A stretch of DNA of 64,000 nucleotides from Shimia isoporae (GCF_004346865.1 NZ_SMGR01000001.1:310001-374000), one strand, 5' to 3'. Numbered from the stretch's first letter, positions 35,868 to 45,210 are shown. Translations and numbers: made by a program. Notes: generated from the sequence alone by a model not told the origin.

Positions 35868-35999
35868 GTTATTTCCAGTCTCTTTCAGCGTCCGCGACTT
35901 CCGTGGCAAGGAAGTGAAAGGCGGCAACCGCCAATCTTCCACGTCGTCACATCGCTTGTTTCGAAGTCATTTTGACGATGATGTTTTGCCTTGTCAAAT

Positions 36000-36011
36000 A
36001 AAATCGATTTT
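36000..36011. promoter_or_regulatory. ATCGAT palindrome, putative operator (site a)
   Basis: AAAATCGATTTT, a perfect 12-base palindrome, lies between the divergent nitroreductase and YciI-like genes, followed by TTAATAATG. It is one of six related sites between 36 and 45.3 kb. The likely binder is the GntR protein at 42907. Confidence 0.55.
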
Positions 36012-36043
36012 TTAATAATGAAGCCGAAAATGGAGGTAATACG

Positions 36044-36430
36044 ATGGTTGCTTGGAATGACTACAAGGAAATGGCCCGTGATCGGGGCGCCTTGGCGTTG
36101 GAACTTTTTGTCGTGGAATCAACGCCTGCCGGTGCAGCGGAAGAGGTCAAAGCCAATCTGCCCGCGCATCTCGACTACCAGCGGCAGATGGAACTGGAAG
36201 GCGTCCTTGTGATGGCTGGTCCTCTTTCAGATGCAAGCGGCAGCGAGATGAACGGGGCAGGGATGATCCTGTATCGCGCTGATTCTATGGAAGGGGCCCG
36301 CACCATTGCCGAAAACGATCCCATGCATGCCTCCGGCGCACGTTCGTTTACCCTGCGCAAATGGCTGGTGAATGAAGGCAGCCTGTCCATTCACGTGGGG
36401 CTTTCAACTGGCAAAGCCATCCTCAGCTGA
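36044..36430 (+). CDS. YciI-family protein
   Basis: A 128-residue small alpha/beta protein of the YciI (muconolactone-isomerase-like fold) family, from the ATG at 36044 with GGAGGT at 36032-36037. The conserved HLDYQRQMELEGVLVMAGPL segment includes the histidine typical of the fold, with ARTIAENDPMHASGA further on. The family is often found with aromatic-degradation genes, but its reaction is poorly known. It starts the plus-strand arm of region C. Confidence 0.78.
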   Translation: MVAWNDYKEMARDRGALALELFVVESTPAGAAEEVKANLPAHLDYQRQMELEGVLVMAGPLSDASGSEMNGAGMILYRADSMEGARTIAENDPMHASGARSFTLRKWLVNEGSLSIHVGLSTGKAILS

Positions 36431-36444
36431 TTGGAGAGTCCAAA

Positions 36445-37707
36445 ATGGCAAGCACCGGCACCCTCGGCGAAATGCTGTCCACACTGTTGGAGCGTCAGCC
36501 GTTTCAACGCAAAAGCGCTGCGGATGGATCTGTAGCTGCCTCTTGCCGTGCTTTGCTGGAGGCCCCGTCTGAGGCCTCGGGTCGGCAATTGGCTGAGGAA
36601 ATTCTTCAGGCGATCAAAACCCTGACAGATGAAGACAGAGATCGCTTCTATCAATTCCTGAACGACGATTTGGACATAGATCCGGATCGCATTGCCGAGC
36701 TGGCGACCGCCTACAAGGTCACTCCGACGCCCAAAGTCTACAAGGCCTTGGCCCATGCAGCCGAACCGCCACGACAGGATTTGTTTCGGCAGTTGAACCA
36801 AGCCCCTGATGCCACTGCTGATTTGGTGCAGCTGCGGGCCGATCTATTGACCCGGCTAAAGGTGAAACCCGACTTGGGGCGCACTGACCACGATCTGTTC
36901 CACCTGTTCCAAAGTTGGTTCAATCGCGGATTTCTGGTGCTGCGTCACATCACTTGGGAATCACCCGCATCGATACTGGAAAAAATCATCGCCTACGAAG
37001 CTGTGCATGAGATTCACAATTGGGGCGATCTGCGTCGACGCTTGCTTCCCGCTGACCGCAAGTGTTTTGCCTTTTTCCACCCGGCCATGCCGGATGATCC
37101 GCTTATCTTTGTCGAAGTGGCGCTGACCAAAGGTGTGCCGGAATCGATCCAGGAGTTGCTGTCGGAAGGCCGTGAGGAACTGCGTGCTGAAGAGGCCAAC
37201 ACCGCCGTCTTTTATTCCATTTCCAATTGTCAGGCCGGGCTAGCGGGAATTTCCTTTGGAAACTCGCTGATCAAACAGGTGGTGAGGGACTTGTCTGCTG
37301 AGGCACCCAACCTCAAACGTTTTGTGACCCTGTCGCCGATCCCCGGTCTAAGCCGTTGGGCCGAGCGCGAGGGCATCACCCTCCAGACAGATGACCCCCA
37401 GCAGATAAGGCAACTGACAGCACACTATCTTTTGGCCGCCAAGAAAAGCGACGGGCGACCACTGGACCCAGTGGCCCGATTCCACCTTGCGAACGGCGCC
37501 TTGGTTCACAAAGTGCACGCTGGGGCTGACACATCTAAAAAAGGGCTTACCCAGTCAGCGGGCGCAATGGTGAATTATCTCTACGACTTGTCGCGTATTT
37601 CCCAAAACATCGAACAGTTTGATCGCAAAAAGGAAGTTTCTGCGTCAGGCGCGGTGCGAACCTTAGCAAAACAGGCCGCCCGCGGAGCGCGTCCCCAACC
37701 GGAATAA
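36445..37707 (+). CDS. Malonyl-CoA decarboxylase
   Basis: A 420-residue MLYCD-type enzyme that decarboxylates malonyl-CoA to acetyl-CoA. An N-terminal helical domain is followed by the GNAT-like catalytic domain with VHEIHNWGDLRRRL, DRKCFAFFHP, YSISNCQAGLAGISFGN and FVTLSPIPG, all characteristic of the family. Its presence suggests that the locus yields a malonyl or malonate-semialdehyde-type intermediate. It lies 14 bases after the YciI gene. Confidence 0.87.
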   Translation: MASTGTLGEMLSTLLERQPFQRKSAADGSVAASCRALLEAPSEASGRQLAEEILQAIKTLTDEDRDRFYQFLNDDLDIDPDRIAELATAYKVTPTPKVYKALAHAAEPPRQDLFRQLNQAPDATADLVQLRADLLTRLKVKPDLGRTDHDLFHLFQSWFNRGFLVLRHITWESPASILEKIIAYEAVHEIHNWGDLRRRLLPADRKCFAFFHPAMPDDPLIFVEVALTKGVPESIQELLSEGREELRAEEANTAVFYSISNCQAGLAGISFGNSLIKQVVRDLSAEAPNLKRFVTLSPIPGLSRWAEREGITLQTDDPQQIRQLTAHYLLAAKKSDGRPLDPVARFHLANGALVHKVHAGADTSKKGLTQSAGAMVNYLYDLSRISQNIEQFDRKKEVSASGAVRTLAKQAARGARPQPE

Positions 37708-37732
37708 AAATGTAGACTTCTCCCATTTTGAA

Positions 37733-37748
37733 TATAATATCGATTTTT
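37733..37748. promoter_or_regulatory. -10-like TATAAT with adjoining ATCGAT (site b)
   Basis: TATAAT (37733-37738) is followed at once by ATCGATTTTT (37739 onward), upstream of the second TRAP operon. A bound repressor would cover the promoter. Confidence 0.5.
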
Positions 37749-37801
37749 AGTTCGTTTCAGCAAAAATACATATTTAGTGAAGCGAAAGATGGGAGGACCA
37801 A

Positions 37802-38842
37802 ATGAATCTACGTAACTTGCTTGTGAAACCTGTTTTGCTGGCGGCCACATTCTTGGCGGGCGCTGCTGGCGCCGCCGAGGTGGACGGCCCCAAGGTGTTC
37901 TGGAAAATTTCAATGTGGGGCAACCCGCGCGCGTTGTCGGCTGGCATGGAAGAAATGGCCGCCAAAGTCTCGGAAGCAACAGACGGCAATTTCCAGATCA
38001 AGATTTTCTATGGCGGACAATTGTCCGGCGCACGCGAGAATCTTGATGGGCTGAAGCTAAATGCGTTTGAAGGCGCGGCCATCTGTAACTTCTACCATCC
38101 CGGAAAAAACCCGGCTTGGATGGTATTCTCGCTGCCTTTCCTTCCGCTGGGAGATCCTGCGGTAGATCGCTACGTGCGCTCAAAGATGTTTGAACATCCT
38201 GCGATTGTCGCGGATATGGAGCGTTGGAATGCCATGCCATATGTGTCTGGTCTGTTGCCGCAGTATGAAATCCTCGGCAAGGGGACCCCGCCTGCCAATT
38301 TGGAGGACTGGTCCGGTATGCGGGTGCGCGCAGGCGGTGGTCTGGGCTCTGCAATGGAGAAACTCGGCGCGGTCAAACAGACCCTGCCAGCGGGCGAAAC
38401 CTCAACCGCTTTCCAGCGTGGCGCGGTGGATGCGGCAGCATTCCCATTCACCTACGCGCATGTGTCGTTCAAAATCAGCGACGAAGCGGAGTGGTTCACC
38501 TCGAATCTGGCACCTGGCACATCTGAATGTGGCTGGGTGTTCAACAAGACCGCGTATGAATCCCTGCCAGCTCAGTATCAGGACTTGTTGATGGGCCAGC
38601 GCGACATGATCATGCAGGTGACCCAGGAAGCCTACGCTGCGCAGGACGAGAAGAACCTGCCGATGTTTGAAGAGACGCTGACCAAGGTCACCTATTCAGA
38701 CGAGCAGCTGGCGACATTCCGCGAGGTGGCGGGTCAACCTGTCTGGGACGAATGGATCGCTGCCAACAGCGACAAATTCGACGCTCAGGGCGTGTTTGAC
38801 GCGGTCTGGAGCTACGCCAAAGAAGCCGAAGCCGGTAACTGA
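37802..38842 (+). CDS. TRAP transporter solute receptor, DctP type (system 2)
   Basis: A 346-residue periplasmic receptor with a signal peptide ending near AGAAEVDG. It has the DctP pattern, including MRVRAGGGLGSAMEKLGA, whose arginine usually binds a substrate carboxylate, and ETSTAFQRGAVDA. It differs strongly from system 1. A strong ribosome site (GGGAGG) precedes it, and a GC hairpin follows. Confidence 0.84.
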   Translation: MNLRNLLVKPVLLAATFLAGAAGAAEVDGPKVFWKISMWGNPRALSAGMEEMAAKVSEATDGNFQIKIFYGGQLSGARENLDGLKLNAFEGAAICNFYHPGKNPAWMVFSLPFLPLGDPAVDRYVRSKMFEHPAIVADMERWNAMPYVSGLLPQYEILGKGTPPANLEDWSGMRVRAGGGLGSAMEKLGAVKQTLPAGETSTAFQRGAVDAAAFPFTYAHVSFKISDEAEWFTSNLAPGTSECGWVFNKTAYESLPAQYQDLLMGQRDMIMQVTQEAYAAQDEKNLPMFEETLTKVTYSDEQLATFREVAGQPVWDEWIAANSDKFDAQGVFDAVWSYAKEAEAGN

Positions 38843-38858
38843 TCTGAATTTGCATCAT

Positions 38859-38886
38859 GGGGGCGGCCCTTCGGGGCCGTCCCCCA
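38859..38886 (+). terminator. Intercistronic hairpin between receptor and small-permease genes
   Basis: GGGGGCGGCCC and GGGCCGTCCCCC form a long GC stem around a TTCG loop, with no T-run after it. Partial termination or message stabilisation would favour receptor synthesis over the permeases. Confidence 0.65.
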
Positions 38887-38904
38887 ACGTCTCTGGAGGC
38901 GCGT

Positions 38905-39528
38905 TTGGCCATCACAACTTCCCCCCCAACCCGTTTGGAAAAAGCTGACAAAGCGCTGTCGCCCTTCGAAGATATGGCGAACATGCTGGCGGCATTGGCT
39001 ATTTTCCTGCTCATGGTTCTGGGCGTTTTGCAGATCGTGATGCGCACAGTCTTCAATAAGCCGATCACCGGCTATATCGATTTGGTTGAACTTTCGATGG
39101 CCAGCATGGCGTTCCTTGGCGCGGCTTATTGCCAGCGCGTCGGTGCGCATATCCGCATGGAGCTGATTGTGGCCAATCTGAGGGGCCGCGCTCTTTGGGC
39201 CGTGGAAATCTTTGGCACGCTCGTCGCGCTCTTTATCATCGGTGTTCTGATCTACTACAGCGCGGGCCATTTTTGGCGATCTTTCACGCTGGGGGACACG
39301 ACCATTGACGCCGAGTTCCCGGTCTGGCCGTCCAAACTGTTGGTTCCAATCGCCTTTTCCCTGTGGTTTTTGCGATTGCTCGTGCAGTTATGGGGGGCGA
39401 TCCGGTTGTTCGTGAACCCCGATTTGGACACGACGGGCGTCGTATTGATCAAAGAAGTCGCCGAACAGGCGCAGGATGAAATTCACGAAGTCATGGGCGA
39501 CAGCGCCGACGAAGGAGGTCGCTCATGA
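38905..39528 (+). CDS. TRAP transporter small permease, DctQ type (system 2)
   Basis: About 207 residues. I choose the TTG at 38905 because GGAGG at 38895-38899 precedes it, while the in-frame ATG at 38857 falls at the edge of the hairpin. Four membrane spans are visible, with the DctQ segment RTVFNKPITGYIDLVEL. It overlaps the large-permease gene by four bases. Confidence 0.8.
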   Translation: MAITTSPPTRLEKADKALSPFEDMANMLAALAIFLLMVLGVLQIVMRTVFNKPITGYIDLVELSMASMAFLGAAYCQRVGAHIRMELIVANLRGRALWAVEIFGTLVALFIIGVLIYYSAGHFWRSFTLGDTTIDAEFPVWPSKLLVPIAFSLWFLRLLVQLWGAIRLFVNPDLDTTGVVLIKEVAEQAQDEIHEVMGDSADEGGRS

Positions 39529-40844
39529 TATTCGGCATTGGCTTTAACGATCCTTTCCTTGTTGGGATCATTGCGCTGGGTCTTTTGTTGCTGCTCACAT
39601 TTGCCGGTGTGCGGGTGGTGTTTGCCGCCGCCATTGTCGGTCTGGTCGGCCTGGTGGAGCTTCTGGGGTGGGCCCCAGCCGCAGGGATTGTCGGCACTGT
39701 GCCGCATGCAAAATCCTCTACCTACGCGCTGAGCGTCCTGCCGATGTTTATTTTTATTGGCTTCATGGCCTTTCACGCCGGCATGACGCAGCAGTTGTTT
39801 GATGCTGCGCGCAAATGGTTGGGCTGGATGCCCGGCGGGTTGGCTGTCGCCACGGTCTTTGCGACTGCGGGCTTTGCCGCCGTAAGCGGCGCGTCAACCG
39901 CGACTTCGGCCGTGTTTGCGCGTGTCGCGATCCCGGAAATGCTGCGCTACGGATATGACAAGAAACTGGCAGCAGGCGTGGTTGCGGCAGGCGGCACACT
40001 TGCGACATTGATACCGCCTTCGGCAATCATCGTGATCTACGCCATTATCGTCGAGGAATCGGTGGGAAAACTGTTGCTGGCCGGGTTCCTTCCCGGGCTT
40101 GTGTCGGCGCTGATCTATGCCGGGATCATCATCGTCTGGGCCATGGTACGCCCAACCGACGCGCCCTCGGTGTCCGGCTATAGCTGGAAAGAGCGCTTCG
40201 AATCCCTGCCCGGGGTGTCACCGATCTTCATTGTGATTTTCATCATCATTTCCGCAATCTACGGCGGTTGGGCGACTCCAACCGAGGCTGGTGCTTTGGG
40301 CGCTGCGGTGGTGTTTTTGGTCGCTTTGTTGCGTGGCACATCGCTCAAGGACATCAAGGGATCGCTGATGGAATCCGCGCGGCTTACGGTGATGATCTTC
40401 TCGTTGATTTGGGGGGTGCTGATCTTTGTGCGATTCCTCGGGTTTTCAGGTGTTCCGGAGGCATTTACCGCATGGATTGTGCAACTGGACACACATCCCA
40501 TGGTGATCATGATCTGTATCCTTTTGGCCTATGCAGTGCTGGGCATGTTTATGGACGCGATTGGCATGCTGCTGTTGACCCTGCCGGTGGTCTATCCGGC
40601 GGTCATCGCGCTGGGCTTTGACTCGATCTGGTTCGGCATCATCGTCGTGAAAATGGCTGAGGTCTGCCTGATAACGCCACCCATTGGGCTCAACTGCTTT
40701 GTGGTCAACGGTGTGCGCCCGGACATTTCGCTCGGTCAGGTCTTTCGCGGGATCGCGTTGTTTTTTGTGGCTGATGTGATCACTATCGCGGTGTTGCTGG
40801 CCTTTCCGGAAATCGTCACCTGGCTGCCGGATCTGATGAGCTAA
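39525..40844 (+). CDS. TRAP transporter large permease, DctM type (system 2)
   Basis: A 439-residue, twelve-span permease with SGASTATSAVFARVAIPEM and LIPPSAIIVIYAI loops. It forms a complete tripartite transporter with the two preceding genes. GGAGG eleven bases upstream supports the ATG. Confidence 0.87.
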   Translation: MIFGIGFNDPFLVGIIALGLLLLLTFAGVRVVFAAAIVGLVGLVELLGWAPAAGIVGTVPHAKSSTYALSVLPMFIFIGFMAFHAGMTQQLFDAARKWLGWMPGGLAVATVFATAGFAAVSGASTATSAVFARVAIPEMLRYGYDKKLAAGVVAAGGTLATLIPPSAIIVIYAIIVEESVGKLLLAGFLPGLVSALIYAGIIIVWAMVRPTDAPSVSGYSWKERFESLPGVSPIFIVIFIIISAIYGGWATPTEAGALGAAVVFLVALLRGTSLKDIKGSLMESARLTVMIFSLIWGVLIFVRFLGFSGVPEAFTAWIVQLDTHPMVIMICILLAYAVLGMFMDAIGMLLLTLPVVYPAVIALGFDSIWFGIIVVKMAEVCLITPPIGLNCFVVNGVRPDISLGQVFRGIALFFVADVITIAVLLAFPEIVTWLPDLMS

Positions 40845-40857
40845 AGGAAGATATCCC

Positions 40858-41349
40858 ATGAAGTTGCAAACAAGCCTGCCTTTGGCAAAAGCCGAGACAA
40901 TCATCGATGAGGCCCTGCGCCTTGGGCGCGTCGAAAACCTCTTGCCCCTCACCGTTGTTGTGCTGGACGCGGGCGGCAAGCTGGTGGCGGTAAAATCCGA
41001 AGATGGGTCCGGCATCATGCGGTTTGACGTTGCCTTCGGCAAAGCATGGGGCGCGCTGGGCATGGGGATTTCCAGCCGTCTGATCCGTGACCGCCTGGCG
41101 AACCGGCCGACTTTTCAGGCCAGCCTTGCCACGGCATCCGATGGGCGGTTGATCCCCGTTCCTGGTGGTGTGTTGGTGCGCGATGCAGACGCCGTCACCA
41201 TTGGCGCCGTCGGCATCAGTGGCGACACCTCGGACAAAGACGAATACTGCGCGATCGAGGCAATTCGCGCGGCAGGTCTGTCTTCGGAGCCCGACAGCCC
41301 CGCTGACGGCTGGCGCGAGTCATCCCTGTCGGACAGCTATCCGGATTAG
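40858..41349 (+). CDS. GlcG/HbpS-family haem-binding-like protein
   Basis: A 163-residue protein of the GlcG/HbpS (DUF336) family. The hallmark VVVLDAGGKLVAVKSEDGSG and PVPGGVLVRDADAVTIGAVGISG stretches are clear. Members bind haem or act as small accessory proteins in aromatic or glycolate pathways, with unclear function. It follows the TRAP operon by 14 bases and its end overlaps the convergent cupin gene by four bases. Confidence 0.78.
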   Translation: MKLQTSLPLAKAETIIDEALRLGRVENLLPLTVVVLDAGGKLVAVKSEDGSGIMRFDVAFGKAWGALGMGISSRLIRDRLANRPTFQASLATASDGRLIPVPGGVLVRDADAVTIGAVGISGDTSDKDEYCAIEAIRAAGLSSEPDSPADGWRESSLSDSYPD

Positions 41350-41978
41350 AAGTAGGCGAGAGAGTCCACATGCCGCTTGGTGACTTGAACCCGTGGCATT
41401 GCTTGTTCTTTCGGATCCAAGACCTGAATGGTCGGCTTGCCAAGGTAAATCGCCGGCAGCACCATGAACCGCACAAAGCTGGTGACGCGTTGTGTCGGGT
41501 CGGCCTCCGCCCGCACTGGAGAATTGGCATTCTCAAACCACGCGTGGCCGGGGGTCGCGGTTTCCTGATGGGCGTCGCCAATGATGCGCAGTTTCCCATT
41601 CACCAGAAAACGTATGCCTGCCCCCGGATGCACATGTCGATAGGCGACGCCATCGGCCGGGAACGTTACCTGATCCAATCGCAGCAAAACCGCGCTGTCC
41701 GTTGGTTGATCAGGTAATACAATTGGTGCGTCCAACTTTGCGTCCGCGGGTGCCGCCCCGTGAAACAGGTCAAACCTCACCCAGTCCGTTTTAGTTGAAC
41801 CGGTGAAACTGATCGTTTCGCCGGACTTTAGAAGCGCACCGGCCCCGCGTTCGATCGTGTTGCCAGAAGCCTCAGCGCGCCCCTTTGCTATCCAATATGC
41901 GCTAAACAGATACGTGCACTTTTGGTCCTCCTGAGGTTGCGAAGTACCGGTGGACGCGGACATGTAGAGTTTAGGCAT
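41346..41978 (-). CDS. Cupin-domain protein
   Basis: A 210-residue protein with a single recognisable cupin motif, YRHVHPGAGIRFLVNGKL, around residue 115. The two histidines and nearby glutamate-poor stretch suggest a metal or ligand site that may not be fully catalytic. Function unknown. It is transcribed away from the GST gene, with an ATCGAT site directly upstream, so it seems co-regulated with the region. Confidence 0.7.
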   Translation of the reverse strand: MPKLYMSASTGTSQPQEDQKCTYLFSAYWIAKGRAEASGNTIERGAGALLKSGETISFTGSTKTDWVRFDLFHGAAPADAKLDAPIVLPDQPTDSAVLLRLDQVTFPADGVAYRHVHPGAGIRFLVNGKLRIIGDAHQETATPGHAWFENANSPVRAEADPTQRVTSFVRFMVLPAIYLGKPTIQVLDPKEQAMPRVQVTKRHVDSLAYF

Positions 41979-42016
41979 GGGGACTCCAGAATCTATTTAC
42001 CCTGAAGTATCGCAAT

Positions 42017-42028
42017 AAAATCGATAAA
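42017..42028. promoter_or_regulatory. ATCGAT motif, putative operator (site c)
   Basis: AAAATCGATAAA lies about 40 bases upstream of the cupin gene start, between it and the end of the GST gene. A second, weaker ATCTCGATCG follows at 42049-42058. Confidence 0.5.
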
Positions 42029-42070
42029 ACAATTAATTGAGGTAAAAAATCTCGATCGACATCAGGGCTC

Positions 42071-42871
42071 TCAGCCTGAGGCAGCGGCCCATTTGGGGGC
42101 AAGCAACGTCCAGTTCTCTGCCGCCGTCGCGGCCTTGCGATCCCCTTCGGCCGAACCAGCAAAATCCTCAATCGCGAGGGAATAACTGGCGCGCTGCCGG
42201 GATTGACCAAGCCACCTTTGAACCAAAGGTGTGCGCTTGTCCCAAAGTCCGCTCAAGCCAAGTCGGTCCAGACGATCCACGTAAGACAGGAGCGCTGTGT
42301 CTGCCAGGGAATAATGAGCACCCAGCAGCCACTCACCCTGCGCCAGTGCGGAGTGCATTTTGTCAAACATCAGTCTGAGGGTGAAGCATGCGGCAGCGAC
42401 GTGTTCTGAGTCGACGCCATGCTCCAAAATGTCGCGCCGCTTTGACGCATTGGCGGGATTTGCCATTCTTGCGAGCGACGCAGCAATCTCGTCCGCGCTT
42501 TTTGTCGACAGGATTTTTCTACGTTTGCCGATGGCATAGGTCAGACTGTTGATGGCTGCATGGATATCGCGGCATTCCGCCAGCCACATCTTGGCAGTGA
42601 CCCAAGCATGGGGATCAGTTGGACGTAGGTTTCCCGCGTCGAATTTTTTTACCAAGTATTCCAAGATTACGGCGGACTCGGTCACAACGAGATCGTCGTC
42701 CACCAAAGTCGGCACAACCGCTTTGGGATTAAAGCTCAGATACCAAGTCGCGTTTTGCTCGCCTTTGGCTAAATCCACAATCTTGCCTGACCAGTCACAG
42801 CCGATCTCGGCCAGGCATAGCCTCACTTTCGCGGAGCAAACACTGGTTTTTCCGTGATACAGAGTCAGCAA
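42071..42871 (-). CDS. Glutathione S-transferase family protein
   Basis: A 266-residue GST from a TTG at 42871, since no in-frame ATG fits and GAGG lies upstream. The thioredoxin-like domain starts LTLYHGKTSVCSAKVRL, continues with the cis-proline VVPTLVDD, and TESAVILEYL binds glutathione. The helical C-terminal domain follows. Relatives include maleylpyruvate or maleylacetoacetate isomerases and beta-etherase-like enzymes, so a role in handling ring-cleavage products is possible. It lies directly downstream of the GntR gene. Confidence 0.8.
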   Translation of the reverse strand: MLTLYHGKTSVCSAKVRLCLAEIGCDWSGKIVDLAKGEQNATWYLSFNPKAVVPTLVDDDLVVTESAVILEYLVKKFDAGNLRPTDPHAWVTAKMWLAECRDIHAAINSLTYAIGKRRKILSTKSADEIAASLARMANPANASKRRDILEHGVDSEHVAAACFTLRLMFDKMHSALAQGEWLLGAHYSLADTALLSYVDRLDRLGLSGLWDKRTPLVQRWLGQSRQRASYSLAIEDFAGSAEGDRKAATAAENWTLLAPKWAAASG

Positions 42872-42906
42872 CTGCTCGGCCTCGCTTGCGATCGCCGAAG
42901 CACGAT

Positions 42907-43569
42907 TCAGTCAATCAGGTCAGAGAGGAATGCACCGGTGCTCCGATAGTGATCCATCAGCAAACGGGACGAGAGTTCGACATCTCGTGCCACGGCAGCA
43001 TCCAGAATCGCCTGATGCTCATCTTCTACATTCCTGCTGCTATACGATTTGGAACGTCCCGCGAGAAAACGATAGCGCACGTTCAAATCGTACAGCTGTC
43101 CGCAGAACCGCATGAGGATTGGCGACTCGCATGCAGAGATCAAAGCCATATGGAAATTCTTGTGACGTTCCTCAAACAGCTCTTGTTCGGCGCGGTCGGT
43201 TTTGCCCATGTAGTGATGCACCAGAACCAGTTGTTCTTCCCACTCCTGCCCTCCGTTGGCCACGCTTTGACGCAAGGCCATGTCTTCCAACGTGCAGCGC
43301 AGATTCAGAATTTCCTGAAATTGATGCCGGCTGGTTTCGGCAACACGAAACCCGCGTTGATCCAACCGTTCGACCAATTGATCCGACGTCAAAAGGCTGA
43401 GCGCTTCGCGAATAGGCGACGCGCCGGTGCCGTAGTTTTCTTTGAGAGTGTCCACTTTGAGCCGTTCACCAGGGGTCAGGCGACCCGTGATGATTTCATT
43501 GCGCAGCGTCAGGTAAGTGCGTTGCGTAGAGGACTGATTTCCCTGAGAGGTATCGACTGAAATATTCAT
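42907..43569 (-). CDS. GntR/FCD-type transcription regulator of region C
   Basis: A 220-residue FadR-subfamily regulator. The winged helix includes LTLRNEIITGRLTPGERLKVDTL shortened here to its core ITGRLTPGERL, then GASPIREALS. The FCD domain has the NFHMALISAC metal-site histidine and DEHQAILDAA. Its own promoter carries ATCGAT beside a TATAAA box, so autorepression is likely. Related sites occur in front of the surrounding operons, which makes it the probable master switch of this region. Confidence 0.85.
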   Translation of the reverse strand: MNISVDTSQGNQSSTQRTYLTLRNEIITGRLTPGERLKVDTLKENYGTGASPIREALSLLTSDQLVERLDQRGFRVAETSRHQFQEILNLRCTLEDMALRQSVANGGQEWEEQLVLVHHYMGKTDRAEQELFEERHKNFHMALISACESPILMRFCGQLYDLNVRYRFLAGRSKSYSSRNVEDEHQAILDAAVARDVELSSRLLMDHYRSTGAFLSDLID

Positions 43570-43607
43570 GACATGACTAAAGCAAAATTTTTCCCCTAGA
43601 TCAATTT

Positions 43608-43619
43608 ATATCGATTTTT
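43608..43619. promoter_or_regulatory. ATCGAT motif at the GntR promoter (site d)
   Basis: ATATCGATTTTT in the gap upstream of the GntR gene. Read on the minus strand, ATCGA runs straight into TATAAA, a good -10 candidate. The 347-base gap 43570-43916 otherwise holds only site e and no believable gene. Confidence 0.5.
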
Positions 43620-43833
43620 CTTCCTCACCTTCCGATCCGTCGTTTGGATTTTCGCTGTGCGAAACGTGAGGCGGGATAACGAATTCAGTCGGACAAATCC
43701 TGTTTTTTCTTTGTTTTTCATGATTTTGAGGGGCGGGTGGATGCAGCTTTATAACTTCGGAGCAAAGGTGGCTGATCAGTTTGCCATCTCGGCGAGGGTG
43801 CGGAAATTTAAGATACTTGTGGCTTTTATCCAG

Positions 43834-43847
43834 AAAAATCGTTTTTT
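43834..43847. promoter_or_regulatory. Degenerate ATCG motif upstream of the synthase-like gene (site e)
   Basis: AAAAATCGTTTTTT resembles the ATCGAT palindromes but has lost one half. It lies about 70 bases before the start at 43917. Confidence 0.35.
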
Positions 43848-43916
43848 GTTGTCATCGAGGTAAATAGGCGATAAAAATGCTCCCGACGCGAACAACGCCA
43901 CGTGAAAGGAACCCCC

Positions 43917-45125
43917 ATGCGTGAGAATCATTTTGAAGACGGAAAATGGTGGGTCAGCCCCTACAATTTTCAGCCGGAAGTGCGCGAGTCCCTGCTGTTG
44001 CCGCCCAGCGTTCAAATTCACGACGCAACGCTGCGTGACGGCGAACAGACACCTGGTGTGGTTTTCTCCATCGACGACAAAATTCGGATTGCGTCAAAGC
44101 TAAGCGAAGTGGGTGTTGAGCGGATCGAAGCCGGTATGCCAGCGGTGTCGCCTCAGGACGCCGAGGCGATCAAGGAGATTTCCAAGCTGGGGCTGAAATC
44201 GAAGATTTTCACCTTTGCTCGTGCCCTGAAGCAGGACATTGACATGGCTTTGGAGTGCGGCGCAGACGGCGTGATCATCGAAGTGCCGATTGGCTACCCG
44301 AAATTGGTTACACAGTTCGGCTGGAGCTGGGAAGATGTGTTCAAGAAAAGCCGAGACGTGATCAACTATGCACGTGAGCAGGGTCTCTATGCCGTTTTCT
44401 TCCCTTATGACACAACGCGTGCGCGCCGGGACGACCTCGAGAATCTTTGCAAAGGCATCATGAACGAAAGCCCGCCCGATTCCATCGGTATCGTCGACAC
44501 GATGGGATGCGCCACCCCCGAAGCGATCAAATATATGGTGGGTTGGGTAAAAGGCATGACCGGTCTCCCCATCGAAATCCACACGCACAATGATTTCGGC
44601 ATGGGTGTTGCGACTGAACTGGCCGCGGTTGCCGCAGGGGCCGAAGTGGTCCACAGCTGTGCCAACGGTCTCGGCGAACGTACCGGCAACGCCGCAATGG
44701 AAGAACTGATGCTCGGTCTGCACCTCCTGTATGGCTATGACACGCAATATCAGATGGACAAGTTGCCAGAGCTGGGGGCCCTGATCTCTGAACTGTCAAA
44801 CATTCCGATTGCCCGCAATAAACCCGTTCTGGGCCATGGCAACTTCATTCGTGAATCGGGTATCGGCATTCAATATGTGATGCACGATCCGTTGGTGATG
44901 TTCGGGACCCATCCCGCCCTGACCGGACGCTCCGGCGAAGTCGTTCTTGGCAAGAAAAGCGGTAAGGCCTCTATCACGTACAAGGTTCAGGAACTGGGTC
45001 TGGCCGAAGTGACCGATGAACAGAACGCCGCTTTGCTCCAAAAAGTAAAAGACGCGGGCATCGCGAAGCGGGATTTCCTGACCGATGAGGAGTTCGTGTC
45101 TCTCTACAATGTGGTGTGCCCATAA
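43917..45125 (+). CDS. HMGL-like enzyme of the homocitrate/isopropylmalate synthase type
   Basis: A 402-residue TIM-barrel enzyme from the ATG at 43917 (AAAGGA at 43905-43910). HDATLRDGEQTPGV carries the metal-binding aspartate and catalytic Arg-Asp, ETHTHNDFG-like EIHTHNDFGMG gives the two histidine ligands, and CANGLGERTGNA follows. The LeuA regulatory domain is missing. It could condense acetyl-CoA with a 2-oxoacid or cleave such a product. Its position in a catabolic regulon favours a lyase direction, which is not proven. Confidence 0.78.
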   Translation: MRENHFEDGKWWVSPYNFQPEVRESLLLPPSVQIHDATLRDGEQTPGVVFSIDDKIRIASKLSEVGVERIEAGMPAVSPQDAEAIKEISKLGLKSKIFTFARALKQDIDMALECGADGVIIEVPIGYPKLVTQFGWSWEDVFKKSRDVINYAREQGLYAVFFPYDTTRARRDDLENLCKGIMNESPPDSIGIVDTMGCATPEAIKYMVGWVKGMTGLPIEIHTHNDFGMGVATELAAVAAGAEVVHSCANGLGERTGNAAMEELMLGLHLLYGYDTQYQMDKLPELGALISELSNIPIARNKPVLGHGNFIRESGIGIQYVMHDPLVMFGTHPALTGRSGEVVLGKKSGKASITYKVQELGLAEVTDEQNAALLQKVKDAGIAKRDFLTDEEFVSLYNVVCP

Positions 45126-45210
45126 CGGCAGCACACATTGCTCGGAGTTCATGTCGCTGACAAACCTGTCGGGCACAACCTCCATTGTTTGACCTGTGAT
45201 GCGAAGGGCG

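Noticed and set aside
43657-43863. 68-codon open frame in the promoter gap of the HMGL-like gene
   Set aside because: No ribosome site, no homology I recognise, and it overlaps a candidate operator. Treated as non-coding.
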